Positions 37,118 through 46,089 are shown, counted from the first letter of the stretch. The stretch: DNA of 64,000 nucleotides from Leptolyngbya sp. KIOST-1 (GCF_000763385.1 NZ_JQFA01000004.1:1302001-1366000); one strand, 5' to 3'. Numbers and translations: made by a program. The notes: generated by a model from the sequence alone, not told the origin.

Positions 37118-38242
37118 CTACCGCAGCTGGAGGGCAATCAGCGCCAGCCCAGTGGTCACGGCATAGGCCACCGCTACCACCTGAGTCTCTGACCAACCCG
37201 ACAGCTCAAAGTGGTGGTGCAGGGGGGCCATTTTGAAGAAGCGCTTGCCCACGCCATCGGGGCCTTTGGTGGCCTTAAAGTAGGCGACCTGAATAATTAC
37301 CGACAGGGTTTCGGCAAAGAACAGCAGGGTGAGCACCAGCAGGGCAAACAGATTGCCGCTGAGAATGCCGACAGCCCCGAGAGCCGCGCCGAGGGCCAGG
37401 GACCCCGTATCGCCCATAAAGACCCGGGCAGGATTGTGGTTGTGCAGCAAAAAGCCTAGACAGGCCCCGGCCATGGCGGCACAGAAGACCATCAGGTCGG
37501 GATGGGTGGGGGCCACAATGGCGGCCAGGCCCATAAATGCGATCGCGCCCGTGCCGCCCATCAGGCCGTCTAGACCGTCGGTGAGGTTGGTGGCATTGCT
37601 CTCGGCCACCAGCACAAACCCAGCCAGGGGCCAGAACAGGAAGCCCAGGGGCAGGCCCAAACCCAGCGGCAGGGCAACGGTGGTGAGCCCGACGGGCTGA
37701 CTGCTGAGCACCCACAGGCAGAAGATCACCGCCAGGGCAATTTGCAGCACCAGCTTGGTGCGGGGGGAAATACCTTTATTAGAGCGACGCTGAATCACCT
37801 GCCAGTCGTCGACCCAGCCGATGGCCCCGTAGGCCAGGGTGAGCAACGAGACCGCCACCGCGTCCGGGGCAAAACCAGTTCCCAACAGGGCTACCAGCAC
37901 TGCAACCGGCACAAAGAAGGCACCACCCATGGTGGGTGTACCCGCTTTCTTCAGGTGGCCCTGGGGGCCTTCCTGGCGAATAAACTGGCCGGTTTTGAGT
38001 GCCCGCAGCAGGGGCACCGCCGAAAACCCGACCAGACTGCTGATCAGGGCCGCGATTAGAAACGGCACTGCGATCGATGCCCCCAGACTCACCGGATTGC
38101 CCAAAAAGCCATCGACGGTGACGGCGGCGGCACTCAGCCCCAAACCCAGCAGCCAAAATAATGTCTGGCCGTTTAGCGACAGCCGCTTCGATGCTAAAAA
38201 CTTCGCATCCACGAACGATTCCTCAATTGCGTCACGCCTCAC
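37118..38242 (-). CDS. mraY: Phospho-N-acetylmuramoyl-pentapeptide-transferase
   Basis: The 374-residue membrane enzyme forms lipid I from UDP-MurNAc-pentapeptide and undecaprenyl phosphate. About ten membrane helices are visible. Signature loops are QEGPQGHLKKAGTPTMGG, GWVDDWQVIQRRSNKG (catalytic Asp pair), NATNLTDGLDGLMGGTG, RVFMGDTGSLALGAALG and MAPLHHHFELSGWSE. The usual cyanobacterial protein has a similar N-terminal extension. It is not in a mur operon here; other cell-wall genes are absent nearby. Confidence 0.97.
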   Translation of the reverse strand: MRRDAIEESFVDAKFLASKRLSLNGQTLFWLLGLGLSAAAVTVDGFLGNPVSLGASIAVPFLIAALISSLVGFSAVPLLRALKTGQFIRQEGPQGHLKKAGTPTMGGAFFVPVAVLVALLGTGFAPDAVAVSLLTLAYGAIGWVDDWQVIQRRSNKGISPRTKLVLQIALAVIFCLWVLSSQPVGLTTVALPLGLGLPLGFLFWPLAGFVLVAESNATNLTDGLDGLMGGTGAIAFMGLAAIVAPTHPDLMVFCAAMAGACLGFLLHNHNPARVFMGDTGSLALGAALGAVGILSGNLFALLVLTLLFFAETLSVIIQVAYFKATKGPDGVGKRFFKMAPLHHHFELSGWSETQVVAVAYAVTTGLALIALQLR

Positions 38243-38817
38243 ACCACAGGAAGTCTACTGGATGATCTTCCAATTGACTACGCCCGGCGGCAGGAAATAG
38301 TCAAGAAGTCTAAATGAATGGTCTCATTTAGCGGCGAAGTTTAACAACACTTAATGGCGAAAATGGCTAAAAGTGGGGCGAACCCCCCTGATCGCTCAAG
38401 GTGGAGCGGATCAAAGACCAGCACGGAGCCCCATTTTTAGCCAGTACTCCAGGCCTACCGCTAATCACAGTTTTGTAGAACAGCGGCGCTGAACAACCGC
38501 GCACCAAGGCTTTAGCCCAAACCATGGCCATCGCTTGAACGATTAGAGCCTGGTCGATGCGCTTGAGGCGATGGCTGTACGCTACTGTGCTGCCCCAGTT
38601 TTTAACTGTCCCAGGGACCAATGCCCTCAGCGCAATGGCCATCGCTAAATTTGCGAAACGGCCCGTCAGCGGCTGTCAATCCCATCAATACGAGAACTAA
38701 CCTGAGATCACTTTCACCAGAGTAAATCCCCATCAACGAGGGAATGACAAGCCGTTCGGTTATCTCAGGAAAAATGCAGGCTAAACGCCCACGGCTTAGC
38801 CACAACCTATCGAGGAT
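38243..38817. other. Gene-free interval upstream of mraY, holds R2 copy 2
   Basis: About 575 bases between mraY and the DUF3134 gene, both on the minus strand. It contains the second R2 repeat (38562-38647) and presumably the mraY promoter. No protein-like frame was recognised. Confidence 0.6.
38562..38647. repeat. R2 dispersed repeat, copy 2
   Basis: It aligns gap-free over 86 bases with 11217-11302. The invariant core is GCGATGGCT ... GCCCCAGTTTTT ... CAATG ... AGCGCAATGGCCA. Sequence just to the left (ATGGCCATCGCTTGAAC) repeats part of the end motif, so the unit may be longer than 86 bases here. Confidence 0.75.
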
Positions 38818-39069
38818 CTAGTCCTCGTCATCGTCGAGGGCGAGATCGGTATCCTCGTCGTCGTCGAAGCTGTCGTCGTTGCCCATCAGGTCTGAAATTT
38901 CCTCGTTCTCGGCTTCGTCGGGAATATTCTCAACCACGTCGCGGCTGCGCAGACGACCAATGCTCTCCAGCCAGTGCAGAATAGAGGAGTCGCCGGAGGA
39001 GGGTAAAATGGGTGCCTTGGCGCTGCGGGGCACCTGGCGCAGAGACGGGTTGTAGTACTTTTCAGACAT
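38818..39069 (-). CDS. DUF3134 family protein with acidic tail
   Basis: The 83-residue protein begins MSEKYYNPSLRQVPRSAKAP, contains the family core SILHWLESIGRLRSRD (about 29-44) and ends in a run of Asp/Glu (DDDEDTDLALDDDED). Proteins of this family appear confined to cyanobacteria and have no known function. The strongly acidic, probably disordered tail suggests binding to a basic partner. It is a single gene, divergent from the fibrillin gene. Confidence 0.75.
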   Translation of the reverse strand: MSEKYYNPSLRQVPRSAKAPILPSSGDSSILHWLESIGRLRSRDVVENIPDEAENEEISDLMGNDDSFDDDEDTDLALDDDED

Positions 39070-39218
39070 AGCGAGGCCTATAGCAAGACACAGAGATAAG
39101 ACGCAGACATTCCATCGTAGCAGAGACCTAAGGCTGCGGCCCGCTGAAGTTTTGCCTTATCATGCCTCTGGGTTTGTGCCTTTGGGCCTGCCGTCGCACT
39201 GCTGTAGGAACTGGGGCT

Positions 39219-39812
39219 ATGCTGGGCAAAACGGAGCTACTCGATGCCGTCGCTGGAGTGAATCGGGGGATTAACTGCAGCCCCAGCGATCGCGCCGCGA
39301 TTCAGGCGGCCGCTGTTACCCTGGAGGGCCGTAACCCCACCCCCGACCCGCTCCAGGCCAGCGATCGCCTCAACGGTGACTGGCGCTTGCTCTACACCAC
39401 CAGCCGCGAGCTGTTGAACATCGATCGTGTGCCCCTGGCCTCCCTCGGCCCGATCTACCAGTGCATTCGCCTGGCTGAAAACCGCATTTACAATATTGCC
39501 GAGGTGAACGGGCCGCCCCTGCTCTCGGGGCTAGTCGCGGTGGCGGCGTCCCTGGAGCCGGTCTCGACTAGCCGGGTGAATGTGCGCTTTGAGCGCGGCG
39601 TTGTCGGCCTCAGGCAGCCCCTGGGCTACCAATCCCCAGCCCAATTCATCCAAGCATTGCAGACGACCCCAAAGTTTTCCTGGCTCCAGGGTATCGACTT
39701 TGCCATTAACCCCGATCGCTCGTCGGGCTGGCTGGAGGTCACCTACCTGGACGATGACCTGCGCATCGGGCGCGGCAACCAGGGCAGCCTGTTTGTGCTG
39801 CAAAAAGTTTAG
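39219..39812 (+). CDS. PAP/fibrillin family protein
   Basis: The 197-residue lipocalin-like protein has the plastid-lipid-associated signatures LNGDWRLLYTTSRELLNIDR (about 52-71) and, near the end, WLEVTYLDDDLRIGRGNQGSLFVL. Fibrillins coat plastoglobules or thylakoid membranes and aid photoprotection. The frame is open from ATG 39162, but the family N-terminus fits ATG 39219 (MLGKTELLDAVAGV), with a GGGG stretch just upstream. Its stop lies inside a small R1 repeat remnant and it is convergent with the M41 gene 19 bases away. Confidence 0.85.
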   Translation: MLGKTELLDAVAGVNRGINCSPSDRAAIQAAAVTLEGRNPTPDPLQASDRLNGDWRLLYTTSRELLNIDRVPLASLGPIYQCIRLAENRIYNIAEVNGPPLLSGLVAVAASLEPVSTSRVNVRFERGVVGLRQPLGYQSPAQFIQALQTTPKFSWLQGIDFAINPDRSSGWLEVTYLDDDLRIGRGNQGSLFVLQKV

Positions 39813-39834
39813 CCACAATTGATGACACGTCCTA
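39809..39834. repeat. R1 terminus remnant joining two convergent stop codons
   Basis: TTTAGCCACAATTGATGACA (39808-39827), followed by CGTCCTAAG, matches the right end of the R1 element at 31114-31141. The fibrillin gene stop (TAG 39810-39812) and the M41 gene stop (TAG on the minus strand, 39834-39832) are both within it. It makes up the whole intergenic space. Confidence 0.7.
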
Positions 39835-40518
39835 AGCCGTCTCCAGGGGCGTGCGGTGCGCCTCGATCAGGGCGCAGCAGTCGGCCACCGACGCGCGATC
39901 GCCCATGGCGATCACCAGCGCGTCGTAGGCGGCGCGGTGCCTGTCCAGCAGGGTTTTGGCCTGGAGCGCAGCCCAGCGCTGCTTGAGGGGAGCTTCGGCG
40001 GGCGATCGCCCCAGGGTCTGCCAGAACAGAGTCAGGGCGGCGGTGTCGTTGCTCCCCCCCTGGGCGTCGCCGTAGATCATCTGCTCGGCGGCAATCCCCG
40101 CCATCCACACCTGGCAGTAGCGATCGATGCTCTGGGGGGTCAGCCCGGCCAGGGCCGCCAAGTCGGTGGGGCCAAACACCACGCCTCCCTGGCCGGGAAT
40201 GCCCTGCTTCCAGGCCTCCCAGGTGTTGAGGGTGTAGGCCTCGATGGGAATATCCAGCAACACCGCTGCCAAAAAGTGCCCCGCCTCGTGGTGCAGCACC
40301 CGCTGGCGGTGTTCAGGGGCCGCCCAGGCCACCGCGTCCATCAAAATATCGCCAATTCGCCCCCCCAGACCCAGCTGATCGAGGCTGAACACCCCCAGCC
40401 CCACGGCGGCAAATACCGCCACCACCGCTGGCGACAGATGGACGATGGGCCCCAGCAGGCTAGCCATGGTCACCCCAAAGATGACCACGGCAATGGTGTT
40501 GAGGGTGGTGTCACGCAT
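39832..40518 (-). CDS. Stand-alone M41-type zinc peptidase domain, membrane-anchored
   Basis: The 228-residue protein begins with two hydrophobic segments (about 8-30 and 31-48). It then has LHHEAGHFLAAVLLD (about 74-88), the HEXXH zinc site of M41 (FtsH) proteases, and the helical M41 region with VWMAGIAAEQMIYGDAQGG. The AAA ATPase module of FtsH is absent, so unfolding must be supplied by others or is not needed. Similar free M41 proteins are common in cyanobacteria. Upstream, on the same strand, is the 1104-residue protein, 114 bases away. Confidence 0.8.
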   Translation of the reverse strand: MRDTTLNTIAVVIFGVTMASLLGPIVHLSPAVVAVFAAVGLGVFSLDQLGLGGRIGDILMDAVAWAAPEHRQRVLHHEAGHFLAAVLLDIPIEAYTLNTWEAWKQGIPGQGGVVFGPTDLAALAGLTPQSIDRYCQVWMAGIAAEQMIYGDAQGGSNDTAALTLFWQTLGRSPAEAPLKQRWAALQAKTLLDRHRAAYDALVIAMGDRASVADCCALIEAHRTPLETA

Positions 40519-40632
40519 TTAGGTTTCTCGAAATGGACAGGGCTGACTCGCCAGGCCGCCCGGGCTGCCCCAGGCCAGCCAGCGACCCGCGTTTCTCTAT
40601 GGTAGCGGGGATGGGAGGCGGGGGCCAGGGCG

Positions 40633-43600
40633 TCAAAAGATTCCGGCCTCCAGCCGTTTGGCGGTTTGTAGGCTGTCCTGGAGGCGATCGCGGCCCGCCT
40701 CGGAGTGCTCGATGGGCACAGTGTCCAGCAGTGCCGGAAAGACCAGGGCCGTCCAGCCTTCGGCCAGGGGGCAGCGGGTGCTGCCCCGCCGCAGCATCAC
40801 CCGCTGGGTGTCGGCATCCCACACAAAGGCGGTGGCGGCTCCCAGGGCGATCGCGGCGATGTAGGGTTCGGTGGGGCAACTGGCCGGGTCGGCCCCGTTC
40901 AGCGGGGGGGTGCGAAAGCCGGGGCGAGGAGCGGGCTGAAAGGCCACCCGATGGTCGTGGGCCTGCACCCCCAGCCGGGTGGCCTCCACCTGAATTCCCT
41001 CTACCCCCACCACAAACAGCAGGTCGCGGCGAAACTCAGGGTCGGGAAACCCGACGCCCTGGAGCTCGGCAGGCAGGGCGGCACGTTCCACCCCGGCCGC
41101 CAGCAGCGCCCCGGTCAGCAAAATGCGCTGGAAGCCAACGACATCCCACTCGCCGATCAGGCCGTGGACCAGAGCCGCCTGGTACAGCCGGGCCAGGGCC
41201 CGAATCCGGGGGGCATCGGCGACATCGACGGCGATCAGCTCCTGCACGTTGAGGGTTTCCTGGGCATAGGCGCGCAGGGCCGCCTCGCTGCCGCCGTAGA
41301 CCGAGATGTCGGGGGCCTCCCGCAGGTACATGGCCAGGCTGCGGCGAAAGGCGCGGTAGCGTGGGTCAGCGGGGTTGGCGGGGGCAAAAGCCTGGTCCAG
41401 CAGCCGGGCCAGGTGGGCCTGAAACCCCACCGCCTGCTTCAGGGTGGCGCTGACGCCGATGTCTTGATCGGCGGTGACCAGGGCGGCGTAGAACGCCTCG
41501 TGCAGGCTGGCCCCCTGCTGGGCCAGCTGTTCGTAGGCGCGAATATCGGCGGCGATCGCGCCCAGGCGAGCGGCTAGCAGCGGTTCTTTGTCGGCCAGGC
41601 GTTGCCAGAACTGGCGGCTAAAGGCGTGGTCTTTGAGCACGGCGTACCGAATGCGATCGCCCTCTGGCCCTGGGGGAGCGCCGTAGAGCAGCTCCAGCAG
41701 CAGCAGGCGACTGGTCTGATAGGCCACCCCCAGAGGGTAGCCCGCTTTCTCCTGCCGGGAGACCATCACCGACAGCGTGTTGCCGCCGTTGAGCTGACTC
41801 GCGCCGCCGGGAAACAGGCGCTGCCCCATACCCACGCTGGCCCAGTCGCGATCGCCGAACTGCAGCAGGGCAAAGTCCAGCCGGGAGCGCTCCTCGGCGA
41901 TCAACCGCTCCAGCCTGCCCGTGACAGTCGTTCTGAGGGCGTGCTTATCCCGCTCGTTTTGCTCGATCGCGGCCGCCAGCGATCGCAGCGGGGCCGGGTA
42001 GATGCCGTCGCCCTCAAACCGCATCATGCCCAGGGCCAGGGCGATCGCCCCCTCCTCGGCCCCAAAGGTGACATTGGGAATTTTTGACATCAGCTCGGGG
42101 GTGCTCGACAGCTGCCGACTCTCCAGGGAGGTGGAGGACTCCAGCTGTCTCAGCACCGCCAAACGCGCCAGCTGCCCGGTTGGCCCCGACCGGGCCAGCA
42201 GCGGACGGGTGAGCAACTGCTGCATGGACAGCAGCTGCTCGCCCGCCCAAAACGAGCCCACGGTGCCCGCCCCAGCCGTGATGGGGCGGGCATCGGGGTG
42301 GCGCAGCAGGGGGTCGTGCAGGGTGCGCAGGGAGTGGTCAAGCATCCACAGGGCCTCGCCGGGGTCGAGCCCCGCCGCCCGGCTCGACTCGGCGTAGACC
42401 GGCACAAAATAGTTTAGAAAGAAGCGATTGGTGTCGAAGCGGCCGCCCTGACGGTAGGCCAGCAGCTTGTCCTGGGCCAGGTCGGCGGCGATCGCGGTGA
42501 CGTAGGGGCTGGTCTGCAAAAACCAGAAAAACTTGCGATCGAGGGCCGGACGCAGGGCGCTGCCCAGCACCCCGCTGGCCCGCTGGTAGGCGGCCTCCGA
42601 AAGGGGGGGAACTACAGTGCCATCGCTGAGGGTAAACCAGGCCCCATCGGCCTCAAAGCGGTAGGTAGCTCCCTCAATCGGCGCGATCCAGTCGCGGGTG
42701 GGCAGCCCCTGGGCCTGCATCCCCAGGGTCACCGCCACCAGACCGGGGTCGATCGGCAACTGCCCCGGGGGCAACAGGGCTGGGTCGGGCTGAATCTCGA
42801 GGCTGGGCTCTCGCAGCGTGCCCGTCAGCCGGGCCTGCCACTGCCAGGGCTGGCCGGGGTCGACGGGCAGGCGATCGCCCAGCAGCGGCTGCAGATCGGC
42901 GGCGGCGATCGGCGGCACCTGGGCCGTCAGGTCGTAGCCGGTTTCAGGGTCTACGTGGCCTGCCGCCTGTAGGGTCAGCGGCCCGACCTGCAGCTCGGTG
43001 TCGGCCAGGGCCACCCGCTGGCCCTGAAATGCCACGGTGCTCTGGATTCGCTCCACGGGCGTGATCAGCTGCCCCAGCTGAGTCGGGCCGACCTGCAGCG
43101 TCACCTGCCCCTGGAGATCGAGGCCGGGTTCGGCAACCGTGCTGGCGAGGGGAGCCGTCAGCCGCAGGTCGCTGTCGAGGGTGCCAGCCTGGAGGGCGAT
43201 CGCCGTCGGCAGCAGGGCATTGAGGCTGGTCAGGGGCAGGTTCTGGGTGTGCAGATCCGCCTGGAGCGATCGCCGGGCCAGATCGACGGTGCCGCTGGTG
43301 TGCAGGTGCCCCTGCTCAATCTGGCCGGTCAGGGCAAACGTCACCGGCGGCGGCTGGGGAACCCCAGGCTCCCCTCCCCGGCGAACGGTGGCCTGCACTG
43401 CCTGGAGGGCGATCGCCACCTCCCGAGCCGAGCCACTCCCGGCGGTCAGGGTGAACCGACCGTCTTCAATTTGAAAGGCCTCTACCGTTACCCGCCGTCG
43501 GGCTGTAGCCTCTTCCTGCGGTTCCCAGGGCCAGCTCAGCCAGCTGCCCTCCTCCGGCAGCGCGATCGCCAGGTCGGGCCGCACCAGGGTGACAGCCCCC

Positions 43601-43947
43601 CGCACCTCGCCCCGGTGCAGCAGGGCTGGCCAGTCCAGCGAAATGGCCATGGCCTCGATCTGCCCGGTCAGCCCCCCGGTGTCTCCCCCCGGCAGCACCG
43701 TTTTGCCCAACACCACGCCCCCCGCCGCCAACCCGGTGACGCCCCCCAGCTGAACAGGCTGCTGAAGACGGTTGGCGATCGCCGTCTCCAGCCCAGCGTG
43801 CAGGGACTTCAGGCCCAGGCCTGCCGCTACCACCAGGCCCACCAGCGTCCAGGGCATGGCTTCCTTGGCCACCCGCCTGACCCCCGCCGTTGACCTGGTC
43901 CTGTGCCTGGACAGGTACTGTGAAACTTTTTGCCGCACAAGAGCCAT
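40633..43947 (-). CDS. Large AsmA/TamB-like protein with unrecognised C-terminal half
   Basis: This 1104-residue protein has one membrane helix (about 32-50, MPWTLVGLVVAAGLGL). Residues about 55-425 look like the repetitive beta-groove of AsmA/TamB/DUF748 proteins, with IEAMAISLDWPALLHRGEVR, ALTGQIEQGHLHTSGTVDL and LDLQGQVTLQVGPTQLG, which move lipids across the periplasm. From about residue 440 to the end the sequence is mostly helical and not recognised (for example SEAAYQRASGVLGSAL, WMLDHSLRTLHDPLLRHPD, VMLRRGSTRCPLAEGWTALV). No catalytic motif is obvious. Compared with cyanobacterial TamB it is shorter and ends differently. Cell-envelope lipid function is inference. Confidence 0.6.
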   Translation of the reverse strand: MALVRQKVSQYLSRHRTRSTAGVRRVAKEAMPWTLVGLVVAAGLGLKSLHAGLETAIANRLQQPVQLGGVTGLAAGGVVLGKTVLPGGDTGGLTGQIEAMAISLDWPALLHRGEVRGAVTLVRPDLAIALPEEGSWLSWPWEPQEEATARRRVTVEAFQIEDGRFTLTAGSGSAREVAIALQAVQATVRRGGEPGVPQPPPVTFALTGQIEQGHLHTSGTVDLARRSLQADLHTQNLPLTSLNALLPTAIALQAGTLDSDLRLTAPLASTVAEPGLDLQGQVTLQVGPTQLGQLITPVERIQSTVAFQGQRVALADTELQVGPLTLQAAGHVDPETGYDLTAQVPPIAAADLQPLLGDRLPVDPGQPWQWQARLTGTLREPSLEIQPDPALLPPGQLPIDPGLVAVTLGMQAQGLPTRDWIAPIEGATYRFEADGAWFTLSDGTVVPPLSEAAYQRASGVLGSALRPALDRKFFWFLQTSPYVTAIAADLAQDKLLAYRQGGRFDTNRFFLNYFVPVYAESSRAAGLDPGEALWMLDHSLRTLHDPLLRHPDARPITAGAGTVGSFWAGEQLLSMQQLLTRPLLARSGPTGQLARLAVLRQLESSTSLESRQLSSTPELMSKIPNVTFGAEEGAIALALGMMRFEGDGIYPAPLRSLAAAIEQNERDKHALRTTVTGRLERLIAEERSRLDFALLQFGDRDWASVGMGQRLFPGGASQLNGGNTLSVMVSRQEKAGYPLGVAYQTSRLLLLELLYGAPPGPEGDRIRYAVLKDHAFSRQFWQRLADKEPLLAARLGAIAADIRAYEQLAQQGASLHEAFYAALVTADQDIGVSATLKQAVGFQAHLARLLDQAFAPANPADPRYRAFRRSLAMYLREAPDISVYGGSEAALRAYAQETLNVQELIAVDVADAPRIRALARLYQAALVHGLIGEWDVVGFQRILLTGALLAAGVERAALPAELQGVGFPDPEFRRDLLFVVGVEGIQVEATRLGVQAHDHRVAFQPAPRPGFRTPPLNGADPASCPTEPYIAAIALGAATAFVWDADTQRVMLRRGSTRCPLAEGWTALVFPALLDTVPIEHSEAGRDRLQDSLQTAKRLEAGIF

Positions 43948-43976
43948 GGACGTAATACCAAGTCAGCGGTTGCTGG

Positions 43977-44086
43977 GGGCTGTCAGCAGTTAGTGGCCAG
44001 ACGTAGCGGCTAAACGTTCACAAATCATGGGTTGTAGCCCCTAGCCGGTTTTTTGGGGCCGGGTGTGGTCGGCTCTGACCATCCTA
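43977..44086. repeat. R1 partial copy upstream of the 1104-residue gene
   Basis: The sequence begins GGGCTGTCAGCAGTTAG, continues with GGGTTGTAGCCCCTAGCC and CGGGTGTGG, and aligns in the same order with the first hundred bases of the 31016-31137 element. The right end appears shortened (TGACCATCCTAG, ending at CTAG 44083-44086). It lies between the start of the 1104-residue gene and the VanY-like gene end. Confidence 0.65.
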
Positions 44087-44098
44087 GGCTGGTTCAGA

Positions 44099-44905
44099 TC
44101 AATTGCTGTAAAAGATTTCCAAACTGGTGCGATCGCCCACAAAGCGCCAGTGCCAGGGTTCAAAGGCCACCCCCTGAAAATTGTCCGGCGGGAAGGAAAT
44201 TTCGTAGCCGTAGCGCACGGCATTGGTTTCGAGCCACTGGTAGGCTCGGGTATCGACAAAGGTGGTGTCGAGGTGGGTGCCCAACTGGTTGCCATCGCCA
44301 ATGTCGATGGCGTAGCCGGTGTGGTGCTCGCTGTAGCCCGGTGGGGCACTGACCTCGGCCCGGGTTTGGGCATCCTGGCCCCGCTGGGCCTTGAGGTTAA
44401 AGAAAATTTGCTCCTGCTCCGCCTGGGAGCGAAACCCCGACAGCGGCACCAGCCGTATCCCCTGGCGGGCGGCGGCCTGGGTCATGGCTTCGTACTGGGC
44501 GGCGGCGGCGGTGCGCAGGCGAATGCTGACGTTGTTCGACAGGGGCACCAGATCGTCGACCGGGGCTTCGCTAAAGGCCCGGTGGTTGAGCAGGGTGCGG
44601 CTGGAGGGGGCCAGCCGGGTAGCCACGTCGCGACTGGGGTTGAGCGGAGCTTCCCCACCGCTGGCGGCTACGCCTGGGCTCACCTCCGTTCCGGAAATCA
44701 TGCCCTCAAAGGGCCGGGCAAACTCGGCGGCAGAAAACCCGCCGGTCTGATACCAGGCCACCAGCCCCCCCGCCGCCAGCGCCAGCAGCGCCAGCCCCAC
44801 AAACCGACGCAGCATCCGGGTGCGTCGCAGCCAGGAGGGCTCGGCCTCAGCCGAGTAAAGGGGCACATCGCGGGCCGCCTGGGGAATATCGTCGAAGGGA
44901 GACAT
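44099..44905 (-). CDS. D-alanyl-D-alanine carboxypeptidase, VanY/M15B type
   Basis: The 268-residue protein has one N-terminal membrane anchor (about 35-53, GLALLALAAGGLVAWY) and a C-terminal M15 domain (about 135-262). Zinc motifs are GYSEHHTGYAIDIGD (about 205) and FEPWHWRFVGD (about 248), with LSGFRSQAEQ before them. Such periplasmic enzymes trim terminal D-alanine from peptidoglycan peptides. It is on the same strand as the 1104-residue gene, separated by the R1 repeat, and divergent from the AEC transporter gene. Confidence 0.9.
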   Translation of the reverse strand: MSPFDDIPQAARDVPLYSAEAEPSWLRRTRMLRRFVGLALLALAAGGLVAWYQTGGFSAAEFARPFEGMISGTEVSPGVAASGGEAPLNPSRDVATRLAPSSRTLLNHRAFSEAPVDDLVPLSNNVSIRLRTAAAAQYEAMTQAAARQGIRLVPLSGFRSQAEQEQIFFNLKAQRGQDAQTRAEVSAPPGYSEHHTGYAIDIGDGNQLGTHLDTTFVDTRAYQWLETNAVRYGYEISFPPDNFQGVAFEPWHWRFVGDRTSLEIFYSN

Positions 44906-45031
44906 AGCAATTTCGCGTCCGGAAAAGCTCTACCCATTATGGCGCTTGACGCCGCGATCGCAACCTCTGGCCCCTGACTGAGGCCAACCTCCGCTCCGGC
45001 CTGCCACAATCCCAGGGCAGCGTTCCGGTAG

Positions 45032-45066
45032 AACCTTCCTGTACAACGTTTGTAGGTAAGGTTTTT
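45032..45066 (+). terminator. Terminator-like hairpin in the AEC transporter leader
   Basis: AACCTT (45032-45037) pairs with AAGGTT (45058-45063); inside, CTGTACAA can pair with TTGTAG. TTTTT follows (45062-45066). It stands 45 bases before the plus-strand AEC gene, with no plus-strand gene upstream, so an attenuator or the end of a short RNA is possible. Confidence 0.5.
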
Positions 45067-45110
45067 GTGCCGTCATTGAGGTCGCTATTTTGCCACCGTT
45101 TGAGGTTTTA

Positions 45111-46085
45111 ATGCGCCTGTATGGGCCAATTGGGGCGGGTATCTGCGCCGGGATTGGTCTGGGGGTGCTGCTCCAGCGCTTTGCTCCCGATCGAGACAAT
45201 CCCCAGGGGTTGCACCAGCAGGTGCCCCTGCGGCTGGGGCGTTTTTTGTTCTGGCTGGGCATTCCCCTCAGCATCATTGGGTTTATGCGCCGGGCGGACC
45301 TGTCGGGCAACCTCTATCTGGCCCCGGTTGTGGCCTGGGCCGCGATTCTGCTGGGGCTGTTGTGCAGCCGCCTGTGGATTCGCCGCACGTCCCAGACCCA
45401 GTGGCCCCGTCCCACCCAGGGCAGCTTTTCCCTGGCGGCCATGCTGGGCAATACGGGCTACATCGGCTACCCGGTGGTGCTGCTGCTGCCCCAGCTGGGG
45501 GTGGGGGTGTTTGGCTGGGCGCTGTTCTACGATGCCCTGGGCACGCTGCTGGGCTCCTACGGGCTGGGGGCCATTTTGGCCACCGAAATGAGCGATCAAA
45601 ACGGCCCCCGCAGTCGGCCCTCCTGGCGACAATGGTTAACCAGGCTACGGGCAGTGGGCCAAAATCCCATTATTCTGGCCTTTGGTCTGGGGTTAGGACT
45701 GAAGGCGATCGCGCTTCCCCCCTGGCTCGACCAGGGTCTATACCAGGTGGCTTGGGCTATTGTGATGTTGTCGCTGGTGCTGATGGGACTCAGAATTCAG
45801 CAGCTCCGGTCGTGGCATCACCTGCACCGGGCCACCGTGGCCGTGGCGATCAAAATGCTGGTCCTGCCTTTGGCGGTGGGGATTGGGTTAACTCTGCTGG
45901 GGGTTGATGGACCACCGCGGCTGGTGATGATCTTGCAGGCGGGGATGCCCTGCGCGTTTTCAAATCTGGTGCTGGCCGAGGCCTACGACCTGGACCGCGA
46001 TCTCTCGGTAACCTGCGTGGGGCTGAGCTCCGCCAGTCTGCTGCTAACGTTGCCCCTCTGGCTATGGGCGTTTTCTGGGGAGTAA
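45111..46085 (+). CDS. AEC-family (auxin efflux carrier-like) transporter
   Basis: The 324-residue protein has about ten membrane segments in two similar halves. FSLAAMLGNTGYIGYPVVLLL (about 108-128) and LVMILQAGMPCAFSNLVLAEAYDLD (about 275-300) are family signature regions around the broken transmembrane helices. Members export organic acids, auxin or malate in other organisms; the substrate here is unknown. ATG 45111 with GAGG five bases upstream is preferred to TTG 45090. Five bases separate it from the next gene, so the two are probably co-transcribed. Confidence 0.85.
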   Translation: MRLYGPIGAGICAGIGLGVLLQRFAPDRDNPQGLHQQVPLRLGRFLFWLGIPLSIIGFMRRADLSGNLYLAPVVAWAAILLGLLCSRLWIRRTSQTQWPRPTQGSFSLAAMLGNTGYIGYPVVLLLPQLGVGVFGWALFYDALGTLLGSYGLGAILATEMSDQNGPRSRPSWRQWLTRLRAVGQNPIILAFGLGLGLKAIALPPWLDQGLYQVAWAIVMLSLVLMGLRIQQLRSWHHLHRATVAVAIKMLVLPLAVGIGLTLLGVDGPPRLVMILQAGMPCAFSNLVLAEAYDLDRDLSVTCVGLSSASLLLTLPLWLWAFSGE

Positions 46086-46089
46086 TACC

